From Thalassobacter stenotrophicus (lineage in GTDB: Bacteria > Pseudomonadota > Alphaproteobacteria > Rhodobacterales > Rhodobacteraceae), in assembly GCF_001458315.1 (NCBI RefSeq), contig NZ_CYRX01000024.1, forward strand, positions 49,145-113,144: a DNA stretch of 64,000 bases, in the 5' to 3' direction. Within the stretch, counting starts at the first letter, position 1. Each line of letters begins with the position of its first letter. Positions 35,646 through 44,969 of this stretch are shown here, in pieces. Below the pieces are notes generated by a model that did no database searches, was not told the DNA's origin, and saw only the letters and a list, made by a program, of their open reading frames with translations. The position numbers were made by a program, and so were the translations under genes.

Positions 35646-36143
35646 CTACTGGGCCGCCTTAGCCGCGCCCGACATGGTCTGTGCGGCGTCTGCAATCGCT
35701 TTGACGATGTTGTGGTAGCCGGTGCAGCGGCACAAATTGCCCTCTAGCTCTTCGCGAATAGCGGCCTCGGTCAGAGGCTGGCCCATGGCCTGATAGCGCG
35801 TCACGATGTCGATGCCCGCCATCACCATGCCCGGCGTACAAAACCCGCATTGCAGCCCGTGATGCGTGTTGAACGCCGTCTGCATTGGATGCAAATCATC
35901 CCCGTTCGCAACGCCCTCAATCGTCGTGACGTCTGCTCCGTCCAGCGACACCGCAAGCGTCGTGCAGGCCTTAATCGCACGCCCATCCACGTGGACCAAA
36001 CAGGCCCCACATTGACTGGTATCGCAGCCAACATGCGTACCCGTCAGACGCAAATCTTCGCGCAGGAACTGTGACAGCAAGGTGTTGTCTGGCACCTCCC
36101 GGCTCACGGTTTGTCCGTTGACCGTCAGTTTGACGCGACTCAT
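35646..36143 (-). CDS. CO/xanthine dehydrogenase-family 2Fe-2S (small) subunit
   Basis: A 165-residue CoxS-type ferredoxin subunit. The plant-type cluster is [16 protein letters not shown] with a distal Cys, and the second cluster is [10 protein letters not shown] with [10 protein letters not shown]. All eight ligand cysteines appear present. It is the first gene of a two-gene unit with the FAD subunit 28 bp downstream. Confidence 0.92.
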   Translation of the reverse strand: MSRVKLTVNGQTVSREVPDNTLLSQFLREDLRLTGTHVGCDTSQCGACLVHVDGRAIKACTTLAVSLDGADVTTIEGVANGDDLHPMQTAFNTHHGLQCGFCTPGMVMAGIDIVTRYQAMGQPLTEAAIREELEGNLCRCTGYHNIVKAIADAAQTMSGAAKAAQ

Positions 36144-36336
36144 GGCTTTCTCCCTGTGACTTGGCGCGGTTCGCCGCCGAAGCCTACCCTTTCAAAGATC
36201 AATTGCAACGCGATCGTGACGACGCACAGGCCGCACTACGATCTGGACCTAATGAAACCGCAAAATTCAACTTTTCAACGGGCTTTGTTCGTGGTGCTTT
36301 GAAGCGTAGATCATAAAGTGTCGGAGGCCGAACCCC

Positions 36337-38772
36337 ATGAAATCGCGCACAAAAGTCGCCGTCATCGGTGGTGGTATCGCTGGCTGCTCGACCTTGTATC
36401 ACCTAACCCAAGAGGGTTGGAGCGACGTTGTCCTAATTGAGCGAGACGAGCTGACGAGCGGGACGACTTGGCACTCTGCCGCGCAGGTGACGAACTTCGG
36501 GATGAACCAGACGATGGTCGGGCTCAAGTCGCACTCCATCGCGTTGTACAAAAAGCTGCGCGACGATCCGGAATACCCCGTGGGTTATCATCATGGTGAC
36601 GGCGGCATTCGGTTGGCCAATACCGAAGGCCACATGCAGGGCTATCGCCATTTTGCCTCAATGGCGCGCGGCATGGGCGTTGAGTATGAAATCTTGGATG
36701 CCGAGGAATGCGCGCGCAGGCATCCGCTGATCTCAACCGAGAACCTGCTGGGGGGCCTATGGGATGGGGAAGACGGTGACATCGACCCCGCCCAACTGTG
36801 TCAGGCACTCGCGTTTCATGCGCGCAAAGCGGGTGCTGAGGTGTACCGCAACACTGCGGTGACCGGCCTTAAGCAACTGTCTGACGATACTTGGGTCGTG
36901 CACACAACCAAGGGCGACATTGCCGCAGACATCGTTGTGAACGCGGGCGGTTACCGCGTAAACGAGATCGGTGCGATGATGGGCGTTCGGCACCCCGTGG
37001 CGTCGATGGAACACCAGTATTTTGTCACCGAAGACATCCCCGCTATCGCCGAGGCTGGTCACAGGATGCCGCTCTTGCGGTGCCCGATCTCCGACTATTA
37101 TTCGCGCCAGGAAAAAGGCGGATTGCTGGTTGGTTTCTATGAGCAGGATTGCAAAACGTGGGGGATGGATGGGATCAGCCCCGACTTTTCCAACGACCTC
37201 TGCCCAGATGACCTAGACCGCGTGATGGACGTCCTAGAAGGCGCGTTTGAGCGGATGCCCGTCTTGGCCGACGTGGGCATCAAGCGGGTGGTTAACGGCC
37301 CCATCACGTACACCATCGACGGCGCGCCTTTGGTTGGGCCGATCCCCGGAAAGCGGAATGCATTTTGCATCATCGGCCTGCGTGCCGGGCTCGGAGAAGG
37401 CGGCGGACACGGCTGGCTTTTGGCGCAACAGATCGTACATGGCGAAGCGTGCTACGACACTTGGTGCACCGATCCGCGCCGGTTCACGGGCCACGCGACA
37501 GTCGAGTTAACCGCGCTCAAAGCCGTCGAAGATTATCAAAATGAGTTCCGCTTTCACTTTCCCCACGAACACCGGCCCGCGGGCCGGCCTGCAAAAACCA
37601 CCCCCCTTACTCCTGTATTAGCGGCCGAGGGCGCGGAGTTCACAATTGTGAACGGGTGGGAGCGCATGGATTACATCAAGCCGACGCCGGACTTTGTGGC
37701 GACGCATTCCTTCGCGTTTGACAACACGTTTGGAGCCGTCGGCGCCGAAGTGGCACATGTCCACACCAAGGTCGGCCTATGTGAGGTCAACGGCTTCAAC
37801 CGATTTGAGATTACCGGTGTCGACCGCCACGCATTCATGGATCGGATGAGTTGCAGCTTCGTGCCCAAAAAGGACGGGCGCGTAGGCTTGGTCTATCTGC
37901 TCAATGAGCAGGGCATGGTGAAATCAGAGGCCACTGTGGCCAATCTGCCAGCCAGTGACCGTGGGCCGGAGCGCATGTGGTATGGGTCTGCTGCGGCAAG
38001 CGAATACCATGATATGGATTGGCTGCGCGCGCACATGTGTGCCGATGAAGATGTGCAAATTCGCAGTCTTACCAATGACATGACGATCCTTGTTTTAGCC
38101 GGCCCTGATGCCTGCGCGGTGCTACAGGCTTGTGCGCGCGGCGATTGGTCTAACGACACATTCCCGTTCCTGCGGGTGCGCGAGTGTGAAATCGGCTTTG
38201 TACCAGCCACTGTTATGCGGGTCAGTTTTTCGGGCGAATTGGCCTATGAAATCCACGTGCCCAACGCATCATTGTACGCGGCCTACCTGGCACTGCGTGC
38301 GGCTGGAGAGAACTTTGACTTACGTTTGTTCGGCGCACGAGCAGTTGAGTCTATGCGAATGGAAAAAGGATTTCTGCACTGGAAAGCCGACATCATCACC
38401 GAGTTCGATCCCTATGAAACGGGCCTCACCCGGTTTGTACGTATCGATAAGGGCCCGTTTGTTGGCCGCGAAGCTTTGAGAGAACGCCTTACGAAGGCGC
38501 CTCGCAAGCAATTCGTAACGCTGCATGTCAAAACAGATCACGCGCCCGCACACCCGGGCGCATCCCTGATGGAGGCCGGTCGCGTTGTCGGTACGATCAC
38601 GTCTGGGGCGTGGGGGCACCGGATCGAGAAAAACTTGGCCTACGCGTTTGTTGAAACTGACTTTGCTAATGTGGGCGCCACGATGTCGCTCGATCTTTGC
38701 GGAGATATGGTCGAGGCCGAAGTCATAGCGCCAGGTGCTTTTGACCCAGAACACAAACGTATGCGTGGGTAG
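36337..38772 (+). CDS. Dimethylglycine/sarcosine dehydrogenase-like FAD-GcvT fusion
   Basis: An 811-residue two-part enzyme. Residues 1 to about 390 are a DAO-type flavoprotein (VAVIGGGIAGCSTLYHLTQEG; His-linked flavin region SGTTWHSAAQVTNFG). Residues about 440-810 are a GcvT-like tetrahydrofolate-binding aminomethyltransferase domain (RMEKGFLHWKADIITEFDPYETGL). The fusion matches dimethylglycine and sarcosine dehydrogenases, which demethylate N-methyl amino acids and pass formaldehyde to folate. A BCCT betaine-type transporter gene is elsewhere in the window. Single gene, no operon seen. Confidence 0.9.
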   Translation: MKSRTKVAVIGGGIAGCSTLYHLTQEGWSDVVLIERDELTSGTTWHSAAQVTNFGMNQTMVGLKSHSIALYKKLRDDPEYPVGYHHGDGGIRLANTEGHMQGYRHFASMARGMGVEYEILDAEECARRHPLISTENLLGGLWDGEDGDIDPAQLCQALAFHARKAGAEVYRNTAVTGLKQLSDDTWVVHTTKGDIAADIVVNAGGYRVNEIGAMMGVRHPVASMEHQYFVTEDIPAIAEAGHRMPLLRCPISDYYSRQEKGGLLVGFYEQDCKTWGMDGISPDFSNDLCPDDLDRVMDVLEGAFERMPVLADVGIKRVVNGPITYTIDGAPLVGPIPGKRNAFCIIGLRAGLGEGGGHGWLLAQQIVHGEACYDTWCTDPRRFTGHATVELTALKAVEDYQNEFRFHFPHEHRPAGRPAKTTPLTPVLAAEGAEFTIVNGWERMDYIKPTPDFVATHSFAFDNTFGAVGAEVAHVHTKVGLCEVNGFNRFEITGVDRHAFMDRMSCSFVPKKDGRVGLVYLLNEQGMVKSEATVANLPASDRGPERMWYGSAAASEYHDMDWLRAHMCADEDVQIRSLTNDMTILVLAGPDACAVLQACARGDWSNDTFPFLRVRECEIGFVPATVMRVSFSGELAYEIHVPNASLYAAYLALRAAGENFDLRLFGARAVESMRMEKGFLHWKADIITEFDPYETGLTRFVRIDKGPFVGREALRERLTKAPRKQFVTLHVKTDHAPAHPGASLMEAGRVVGTITSGAWGHRIEKNLAYAFVETDFANVGATMSLDLCGDMVEAEVIAPGAFDPEHKRMRG

Positions 38773-38864
38773 AAGCCGTTGATTGCGTTTGGCATTCTTG
38801 GTGGCTAGAGGATTTCTCGGGCAAGGGGCGTACAATTCATTTGGTTAAAGCAAAAGAACCCCCG

Positions 38865-39662
38865 CTATTCCGCCAAATAACTTTTCCAAAGTGCAATCAA
38901 CTCGGTCGTTTTTTCGTATTTGCACAAAGCCAACAGAATTGCGCCCGACTGAGTTGCACAGAAAACGGATCGGCCGCCAGCGGGATGCCCACTGTAGATT
39001 GCGCACGCTGGCTTAGGCGTATCTTCTGATCCGATGCAGTCTTGCTCATCGTGGCTAGCCCCCTCTTCAGCAGCCAAAGACTTGAGCGAATTCAGCAAAC
39101 TAGGATCACCCCAGAGCACCTGAAACTCTCCGCTCTTCCAGACCACCAATGCCTCTACCTGCGTGCGAAATTGATCGGAGAAAGCGGCAAGAGGCGATGC
39201 TTGGGTGGCTTCACGCATACCTATATCGGGCAACGCAGGTGGGTTGCGCTCTTCATGGTTTTGAAATGTGCTAAGGTCAAAGCGCTGCGAACGAACCGTT
39301 ATGCGAGCGGTACTGTCCAAAAAACGCTCCAATGCCTCGGCGACAGGCTCTGCACGAACAGCTTGATGGGGAGTCTCAGTTCGAGCAGCTTTATAGGAAC
39401 GGTTTTCGCCTGAACAAGCGGTGTACTCGACGCCCAACAAGCGCCCTCCATTCGCAAAACACGAAATCGCCTCTGATCGGTCATTTATAAAGATAAGTCG
39501 CCTCGGCAGTTGGGTCTCTGCTATCTTAGCGATCAAGTTCTCTCTCGGGTCATCCATACCCAAAATGGGCCCGTTGGAAACGATTGCGGATTGAGGGCGC
39601 GATAAGGCCTGTAGCCGAGATAAAAGCATCGAAACATTAGAGGTTTCTGAGCCACTCTTCAC
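38865..39662 (-). CDS. Unknown protein, last gene of the kinase-GTPase cluster
   Basis: A 265-residue soluble protein with no recognised family. It starts at a GTG whose bases overlap the stop of the roadblock-like gene (GTGA), so it belongs to the cluster. The C-terminal third (TQVEALVVWKSGEFQVLWGD, then RSVFCATQSGAILLALCK) shows a beta-strand pattern like that of longin/roadblock folds and may be a diverged second roadblock-like subunit; this is only a visual resemblance. No signal peptide or membrane segment. Confidence 0.6.
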   Translation of the reverse strand: MKSGSETSNVSMLLSRLQALSRPQSAIVSNGPILGMDDPRENLIAKIAETQLPRRLIFINDRSEAISCFANGGRLLGVEYTACSGENRSYKAARTETPHQAVRAEPVAEALERFLDSTARITVRSQRFDLSTFQNHEERNPPALPDIGMREATQASPLAAFSDQFRTQVEALVVWKSGEFQVLWGDPSLLNSLKSLAAEEGASHDEQDCIGSEDTPKPACAIYSGHPAGGRSVFCATQSGAILLALCKYEKTTELIALWKSYLAE

Positions 39663-40045
39663 TTCGGCATCTCCAATGCATCAAGCGCGGCACGCACTGC
39701 AGGCAAAAAACGCTGAAGGGAAATGCGACTCGTACATACGCAGCAAAACGCGTCACTTTGCTTGATCGTCGATCTAAGAAAAACACCCACTTCTTCAGGC
39801 TCAATCAGTACCGCTTCGAAAACCCCGGCATCAGAACCGTTGGAAATAAGAGCCTCCATGGGGCCGTTTGCTTGGTGGTCAAGAACGGCCTTTGCGGTAG
39901 AACACAGACTGCTAATCTCTTCCTGCATGCGCGATGTATCCGCGCTCACAGAGAGGACCATTCCAGCCTCTAGATCGGCGAATGCCATCAACGTGCATTC
40001 AGGAAACTGATCCCGAAGTGACTGCATTCGTTTTGCGACGTCCAT
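39659..40045 (-). CDS. Roadblock/LC7-like small protein
   Basis: A 128-residue protein. The opening helix (VAKRMQSLRDQFPECTLMAFADLEAG) with a following beta pair and a long helix (MQEEISSLCSTAKAVLDHQ) matches the roadblock/LC7 fold of MglB-like GTPase regulators. In known systems such proteins act as GTPase-activating or scaffold partners, as in MglA/MglB and the actinobacterial conservons. Here it follows two GTPase genes. The match is by pattern, not by a full motif. Confidence 0.55.
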   Translation of the reverse strand: MDVAKRMQSLRDQFPECTLMAFADLEAGMVLSVSADTSRMQEEISSLCSTAKAVLDHQANGPMEALISNGSDAGVFEAVLIEPEEVGVFLRSTIKQSDAFCCVCTSRISLQRFLPAVRAALDALEMPK

Positions 40046-40129
40046 GCCGGCAACAAGCCTCTCGCCCTAAAATGTAAAGCAGGCACGATACGCCATGAGG
40101 GATTGCAGAAAGGTAAACGCAACCGCTCT

Positions 40130-40960
40130 TCAATCGGATTTGGGTCGCGGCGTCACTGCGCGCACTCTGCCGATACGGCGCGGCACAATGCGCTGCGCCA
40201 TTTCCTCAGCTCTAGTCTCTGCAGCAACACAGGCTGCTGTCTCTGCACCGGATCGTTCGGAGGAACGTAAATCAGAATTAGGCGTCAGATCATTCAAAAT
40301 TTGCTTGAAATACCGCGCGAAATCGCCAGCCCCAGTCCGCAACCAAGCGTCATAGTCATTCTGCTCATTCGCGGCTTGTAACAATGAAATTGGAAGGCAC
40401 GCACGAAACTGATCACCGACCTCCATGCGAACCCGCCGGATAATCTTCTCGCGGTCTTTCTCATTCGTAATTTTATCAATTCGCGTGAGCAGAAGAAGGC
40501 TGTTTGACTGCAACGTATCCGGTAGACCGCTCCAAACTGCAGCCTCACTCTGGCGCCATGCCTGCGTTGCGTGGCTACACCAAAGCACGCCATCAGCCCG
40601 TGCAATCATCCTTTGCCAGACTTGTGGCGACATATTGGGATCAGAAATCCCCGGCATATCCAACAGATCACAGCTTTCGAGCACATCCGCCTCAGAATAA
40701 ATCTGAATATAGGCTGTGTCTTTGAGCGGAGCCGCCGCAATGTGTGACAAATCAATCGGATGTTCTTCGCCATCAATATCCACGCGAAAGGGATCCTCTG
40801 CACCAAAAGAAATCATCACAGGTGGTACATGGCTCGCGATAACCTGAACCGGCAGAGGCTGGCTGCCAATCAACAAATTGGCCAGCGTGCTTTTGCCCGC
40901 ACTGAATTCGCCCATGAGAGCAATACAGGGTTTCTTGTCACACGCGGCTGTTTGGCTCAT
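40130..40960 (-). CDS. Small dynamin-like GTPase
   Basis: A 276-residue P-loop GTPase. G1 is GEFSAGKST (residues 17-25), G3 is DMPG (101-104) and G4 is TRID (159-162), in dynamin-family order. The GTPase domain is nearly the whole protein; only a short helical tail follows. The start overlaps the stop of the large GTPase gene by 4 bp (ATGA). Part of the sequence (WCSHAT, then PDTLQSNSLLLLTRID) is paralogous to the degenerate protein at 43075-44058. Confidence 0.85.
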   Translation of the reverse strand: MSQTAACDKKPCIALMGEFSAGKSTLANLLIGSQPLPVQVIASHVPPVMISFGAEDPFRVDIDGEEHPIDLSHIAAAPLKDTAYIQIYSEADVLESCDLLDMPGISDPNMSPQVWQRMIARADGVLWCSHATQAWRQSEAAVWSGLPDTLQSNSLLLLTRIDKITNEKDREKIIRRVRMEVGDQFRACLPISLLQAANEQNDYDAWLRTGAGDFARYFKQILNDLTPNSDLRSSERSGAETAACVAAETRAEEMAQRIVPRRIGRVRAVTPRPKSD

Positions 40961-43020
40961 GCCTCAATCGCCTCTAGGCTTCGGATCGCTTGCTGTACCT
41001 CCACATCGCGGGCGATCAAAGTCTGGCGATCAAACAACGCGTCCACTCCATCCTTGGCCAGTAGAGGTGCGGAAAGAGTATTCAGTAGGATTTCTGCCTG
41101 CTCGCACACAAATCGCTCCGCCTCCTGAACCGCCTGTTCACGCAAAGCATCCCCATGCTGCGACTTCAGATCTTGGATCACTCCAATGGTTTCGGCGTGG
41201 ATCAGCTTTCGAAAATCTGTAGCAAATGACTGATATCCTCGCCGCTTATACCACCAGTTGCGCCACCAAGTGCCCTTCAAATCCAGCGCGATTGTCTGAC
41301 CCAAAGTTACCGGTGGCGGCACACGCAAAGGCGGCGGGACTTTGATATCAAACAACTCAACCGGCAGGTTTAACGCATTTTGATAGAGTGAGCCGATCTC
41401 CTCCGCTGCCTGACGTACACAACGATCAAAAGCTGATTGCACCGTTTTTCCATGCGCTTGGTACGAGGATCGAAGCAAAAGGCGCAGACCAGCCGGATCA
41501 TATTCCCACACTTCGTCGTCACCGAACTGCTCTAGATAAGACAACAAAGCATCCGTAGCACGCGCCAAAAAGCTATCGTGCACACGATCCAAACGGATTG
41601 AAAAAGCCGTCTGTGCCTCATCAAGCTCAGCCATCAATGTCGTCTTTGAACTCTCTTTGATTACGGCAACCGCTGTGCTGATCTCTGACGCGCTGATTTG
41701 CACCGGAACTTCGCCGATTTGCGCCTTGGCCTTAAGGTTATCTGCCTGTTGCACACCGGCCAGCAGGTTCCGGGCACGCGCCCCAATGTGCCTCACTAGG
41801 CCCTGCCCTTCACCATGCATAATTTGACTAGAAATAGCTGCATAAAGCGCGGGCATGCCCGACAATTCCCACAACACACTACGTGTTGTTTGATGTTGTA
41901 GGCTCGCGTCCTCGCTCGCATTCACGAGCTGCATAAGCGCAGCCTTGCTTGCCTCGGGTACGCGAGAAAAAGACCCCATCATCGCACCTTGTGCCCAGAT
42001 CGCGCTGCCAAAGATAATCTCCGCGTCTTTTGGCCCATCTATTTTTGCCAGTGTTTCGACAATGCTGTCACGGATTTGGACAACTTGAGTGCTGGGCTCA
42101 GACAACTCATCGACGCGGTTCACGAAAATAATAACTTCGTTTGACTTCACATTGGATATCAACCGAACCAACGCCAAGTCCGTTGAAGACAATGCCTGAT
42201 GCGCGGACAATACCACGACGCAAATGCGGCTATCCCGGATCGCGCGAATAGTAATCTGCTCACGCATCATAAAGGTGTCGTTTACGCCCGGCGTGTCGCG
42301 AATGCATAGCCGAACGGGCAGCGCAGGCTGGTGGAAAAACAGGTCGGCAGATCGCGTTATATCCGCAAATCGACCTTGCTGCTCGGATGCGCTGTCATCG
42401 AAATCATCACCAAGGCAGACGTACCTCTCGACCAATTCGTGATCGAAATAGCCGTAGTCATGCTGCTGCCCCAGTAAAAGTTCAAACCTCTCACCAAGGC
42501 GCAGCTTTGATTTTTGGCGCATCTGTTCAACCTGCGCTTTGATCTTGGCCAGCTCATCATCCGCGCCGGCGCGGTCCGCCAATTCACCGATGCGGCCGCC
42601 GCCTGCGATCAGTCGATCCCACTCATTTTCTTCGAAAAAGCAAAACTGCGCGCGCGTTTCAGCGTTAATTGGTTTGGGTGACATGTGCAGTGATGTCACA
42701 ACCGAGGTCCACGGGTTCACATCCGTTGGCAGCAAGTCCGGGCGGCCAATCATGCAGTTTACAAGTGACGTTTTGCCCGACTTAATCTGGCCAATCATCG
42801 TAACGCTCGGTTCGAAGGCTTCAATCTTCGCCTCAAGCTGCGCCGCGATCTTGGCACTGCTGTCATCCCCAAGGTTTTTAGCGGTAAGCACGGCGGCTTT
42901 TACCGGCTCCATCTGTTGGGCAAACGCGTCCAGCCCCGCGACGGCGGATTTCAAAAGCCGATCCGATGCACTCAGGCCATCATCAGGGCCCGCGGACGGT
43001 ATGGGAGGAGCCATGTTCAT
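40957..43020 (-). CDS. Large dynamin-like GTPase
   Basis: About 687 residues from the ATG at 43020 (a TTG at 43074, just after the previous stop, is an alternative). G1 is GQIKSGKTS (about 77-85), G3 is DTPGVND (about 242-248), G4 is NRVDELS (about 301). The long spacing between G1 and G3 and the extensive helical C-terminal region (about 380-690) are like bacterial dynamin-like proteins, which bind and remodel membranes. A hydrophobic or basic stretch near residues 590-610 (LKGTWWRNWWYKRRGYQSF) could be a membrane-contact loop; this is inferred. Confidence 0.85.
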   Translation of the reverse strand: MNMAPPIPSAGPDDGLSASDRLLKSAVAGLDAFAQQMEPVKAAVLTAKNLGDDSSAKIAAQLEAKIEAFEPSVTMIGQIKSGKTSLVNCMIGRPDLLPTDVNPWTSVVTSLHMSPKPINAETRAQFCFFEENEWDRLIAGGGRIGELADRAGADDELAKIKAQVEQMRQKSKLRLGERFELLLGQQHDYGYFDHELVERYVCLGDDFDDSASEQQGRFADITRSADLFFHQPALPVRLCIRDTPGVNDTFMMREQITIRAIRDSRICVVVLSAHQALSSTDLALVRLISNVKSNEVIIFVNRVDELSEPSTQVVQIRDSIVETLAKIDGPKDAEIIFGSAIWAQGAMMGSFSRVPEASKAALMQLVNASEDASLQHQTTRSVLWELSGMPALYAAISSQIMHGEGQGLVRHIGARARNLLAGVQQADNLKAKAQIGEVPVQISASEISTAVAVIKESSKTTLMAELDEAQTAFSIRLDRVHDSFLARATDALLSYLEQFGDDEVWEYDPAGLRLLLRSSYQAHGKTVQSAFDRCVRQAAEEIGSLYQNALNLPVELFDIKVPPPLRVPPPVTLGQTIALDLKGTWWRNWWYKRRGYQSFATDFRKLIHAETIGVIQDLKSQHGDALREQAVQEAERFVCEQAEILLNTLSAPLLAKDGVDALFDRQTLIARDVEVQQAIRSLEAIEA

Positions 43021-43074
43021 ATCAGAACCAGCCAGTAGAGTACGGGGGTTAATACTCCGTGTAGCGCCGCCCAA

Positions 43075-44058
43075 TTATGCGGCATCAAGGATTTCTAACT
43101 CACGCCGCAATTGGAGTAAGGTTGTGACTGCGCAGATCGTCTGCGAGAGTCCGCCTTCAACCGACAACAGTAAGATGTTGTCCGCAGCCGTGCGCGCATC
43201 CTCGGACAAAAGCGCGAATTCGCTTGATACGCCTGCCCCCGCTAGATGTGTTTGCATAGCCTCTGCCAGTGCCTCGGCAGCCGCCGAACAAGTCGTCAAA
43301 ATTTGCGTGAGCGCTTCTGGGGCTTCCCCCGCCATTTCAGGGGCCAAATCCTTGGCGTAGCCAGCCAAAACCGAAAGTGCCTGTTGAGCCGCGTCTTGAG
43401 TGGCTTGGTCGCTAGCATTTTGGTTCGTATCGGCCGCCAGATTTGGGGCTGCGCCTCGTTCAGCCGCCTCATCTCTGTGGCTGGTGAGAAAGCTCTGAGC
43501 ATCCACATAAGCTGCTACCCGTTGCGAGGACACCATACCTACGATTTCGCGCAGCAAAGTGGACGATAGCTCTGCGTTTTGCGGACCCAGCGGTGCGCCC
43601 AGTACAATCGGGAATAACCCATAGAACTCACTGTCCGCGATGCTTTGGAAGTAGGATATTTGCGCGTCATTGAGCCGCTCAGAAAACGTAATGGTATCAG
43701 CAATTGGCACCAAAAAACTTCGACTTTTCAAACGATCCGGAACTTTTTGCCAAACCTGCAACTCTGACGAGGAAAAGGTAGCCGTACACCAGATGCAGAT
43801 ATCCCCGTTGCTAGGGTCAAACGCGGCGGGCGTGTCCGCAACGAACAACTCAGCCTTAGGAATGGCGCGTGCGCAAATGGCATTCGCCAGCGCATCCCGC
43901 CCCGCACTTTCAGGGCCCGCAATCAACAGACGTGTTTTGGATGTCATCGCCTTCAAGAGACCCTCCGCCACGTCCCGCGCGTTCGCAGAAAGCCCACCGG
44001 ACTGGAGCAACGCATGCAATGCCGCCAAGGCCGTGCCATGGTCACCGTCCCTGCTCAC
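43075..44058 (-). CDS. Degenerate P-loop protein, probable pseudo-GTPase
   Basis: A 327-residue protein starting at a GTG overlapping the PP2C stop. Residues 48-55 read GPESAGRD where a P-loop would have GxxxxGK(S/T): the lysine is Arg and the Ser/Thr is Asp. Residues 90-121 (WCTAT, then PDRLKSRSFLVPIAD) align with the small GTPase at 40130-40960, but the G4 motif is lost (PIAD for TRID). It therefore looks like a paralogue that no longer binds GTP in the usual way and may be a regulatory partner of the active GTPases. The C-terminal half is helical and Ala-rich. Confidence 0.65.
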   Translation of the reverse strand: MSRDGDHGTALAALHALLQSGGLSANARDVAEGLLKAMTSKTRLLIAGPESAGRDALANAICARAIPKAELFVADTPAAFDPSNGDICIWCTATFSSSELQVWQKVPDRLKSRSFLVPIADTITFSERLNDAQISYFQSIADSEFYGLFPIVLGAPLGPQNAELSSTLLREIVGMVSSQRVAAYVDAQSFLTSHRDEAAERGAAPNLAADTNQNASDQATQDAAQQALSVLAGYAKDLAPEMAGEAPEALTQILTTCSAAAEALAEAMQTHLAGAGVSSEFALLSEDARTAADNILLLSVEGGLSQTICAVTTLLQLRRELEILDAA

Positions 44059-44969
44059 CCCGCTGCCCCTTTTGTGCGTGGTCTAATGGAAAACATCGGC
44101 TGGACAAAGTCAGGGATGCTACCAGTTTCGATAACTCTTAAGGGTACAACTGGCCTGACGCCTGAACCGGTACGCGCGGTTTTCACCTGAACCACGGAAA
44201 GGGAAACGTTGTCCAAATCCGGGTCCTGTAGGCGCTCTAACCCCTCCATCAGACTGTCGGATATCTCGGCGCTTCCGCTGAGGGGCTGATCCCGCAGGAC
44301 AGCCTCAATCTCCACGTTGGGCAGAAATTGCAGCCCATCGCTGGCGACAATCAGGGTGTCGCCCCCCTTCAGCGTCAGGGGCACCTCCGGACAATCCATA
44401 TGCGGGATGGGTTTCCCATACAGCACGGAAGTCAGCACATTGCGATCTGGATGATCCTTACCCTCCGCCGCACTCATCGCGCCTGCGGCAACCATGGTGT
44501 CAATCGCACGGCTCATGGAGTGATCTTCGTTGAGCTGCGTCAACTCGTTGTCACGGAACAGAAAAAGCGGAGAGTCCCCTATGGATATCCAATGCAATTC
44601 ATCACCGATCAGCACGGCAACCACCAAGGTAGAGCCCATCCCGCTACATTCCGAATGCATCTCAACATGAGAGCGCAAACGACTGTTGGCCGCACGCGCA
44701 GCGTCCCTAAGCGTTTCTGGGATGCACGTCCTGTCTGCCACCATTTCACTGCGCATAAATGTCAGCGCGCGAAACACTTCTGTCAGGACAATCTGGCTGG
44801 CGACGTCGCCTGCGGCGTGCCCCCCCATACCATCCGCCAAAATCACAAAGCCTAGATCTGCCCCGCTGGCGATATCTGCCAACATGGCGTCTTCTTGATA
44901 GTCCCGTGCACCGCGCGACATCGCAGAGGCAACATCAAAGGCAAATACTGGCTCACATTGTTTGTGCAT
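44055..44969 (-). CDS. PP2C-family Ser/Thr protein phosphatase
   Basis: A 304-residue PPM phosphatase from the ATG at 44969, which overlaps the FHA gene by 17 bp. All metal-binding motifs are present: RGARDYQEDAM, VILADGMGGHAAGDVAS, GMGSTLVVAVL, SIGDSPLFLF, IVASDGLQFL and the closing LDNVSLSVV. It should reverse phosphorylation by the kinase two genes upstream. No membrane segment; cytosolic. Confidence 0.92.
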   Translation of the reverse strand: MHKQCEPVFAFDVASAMSRGARDYQEDAMLADIASGADLGFVILADGMGGHAAGDVASQIVLTEVFRALTFMRSEMVADRTCIPETLRDAARAANSRLRSHVEMHSECSGMGSTLVVAVLIGDELHWISIGDSPLFLFRDNELTQLNEDHSMSRAIDTMVAAGAMSAAEGKDHPDRNVLTSVLYGKPIPHMDCPEVPLTLKGGDTLIVASDGLQFLPNVEIEAVLRDQPLSGSAEISDSLMEGLERLQDPDLDNVSLSVVQVKTARTGSGVRPVVPLRVIETGSIPDFVQPMFSIRPRTKGAAG

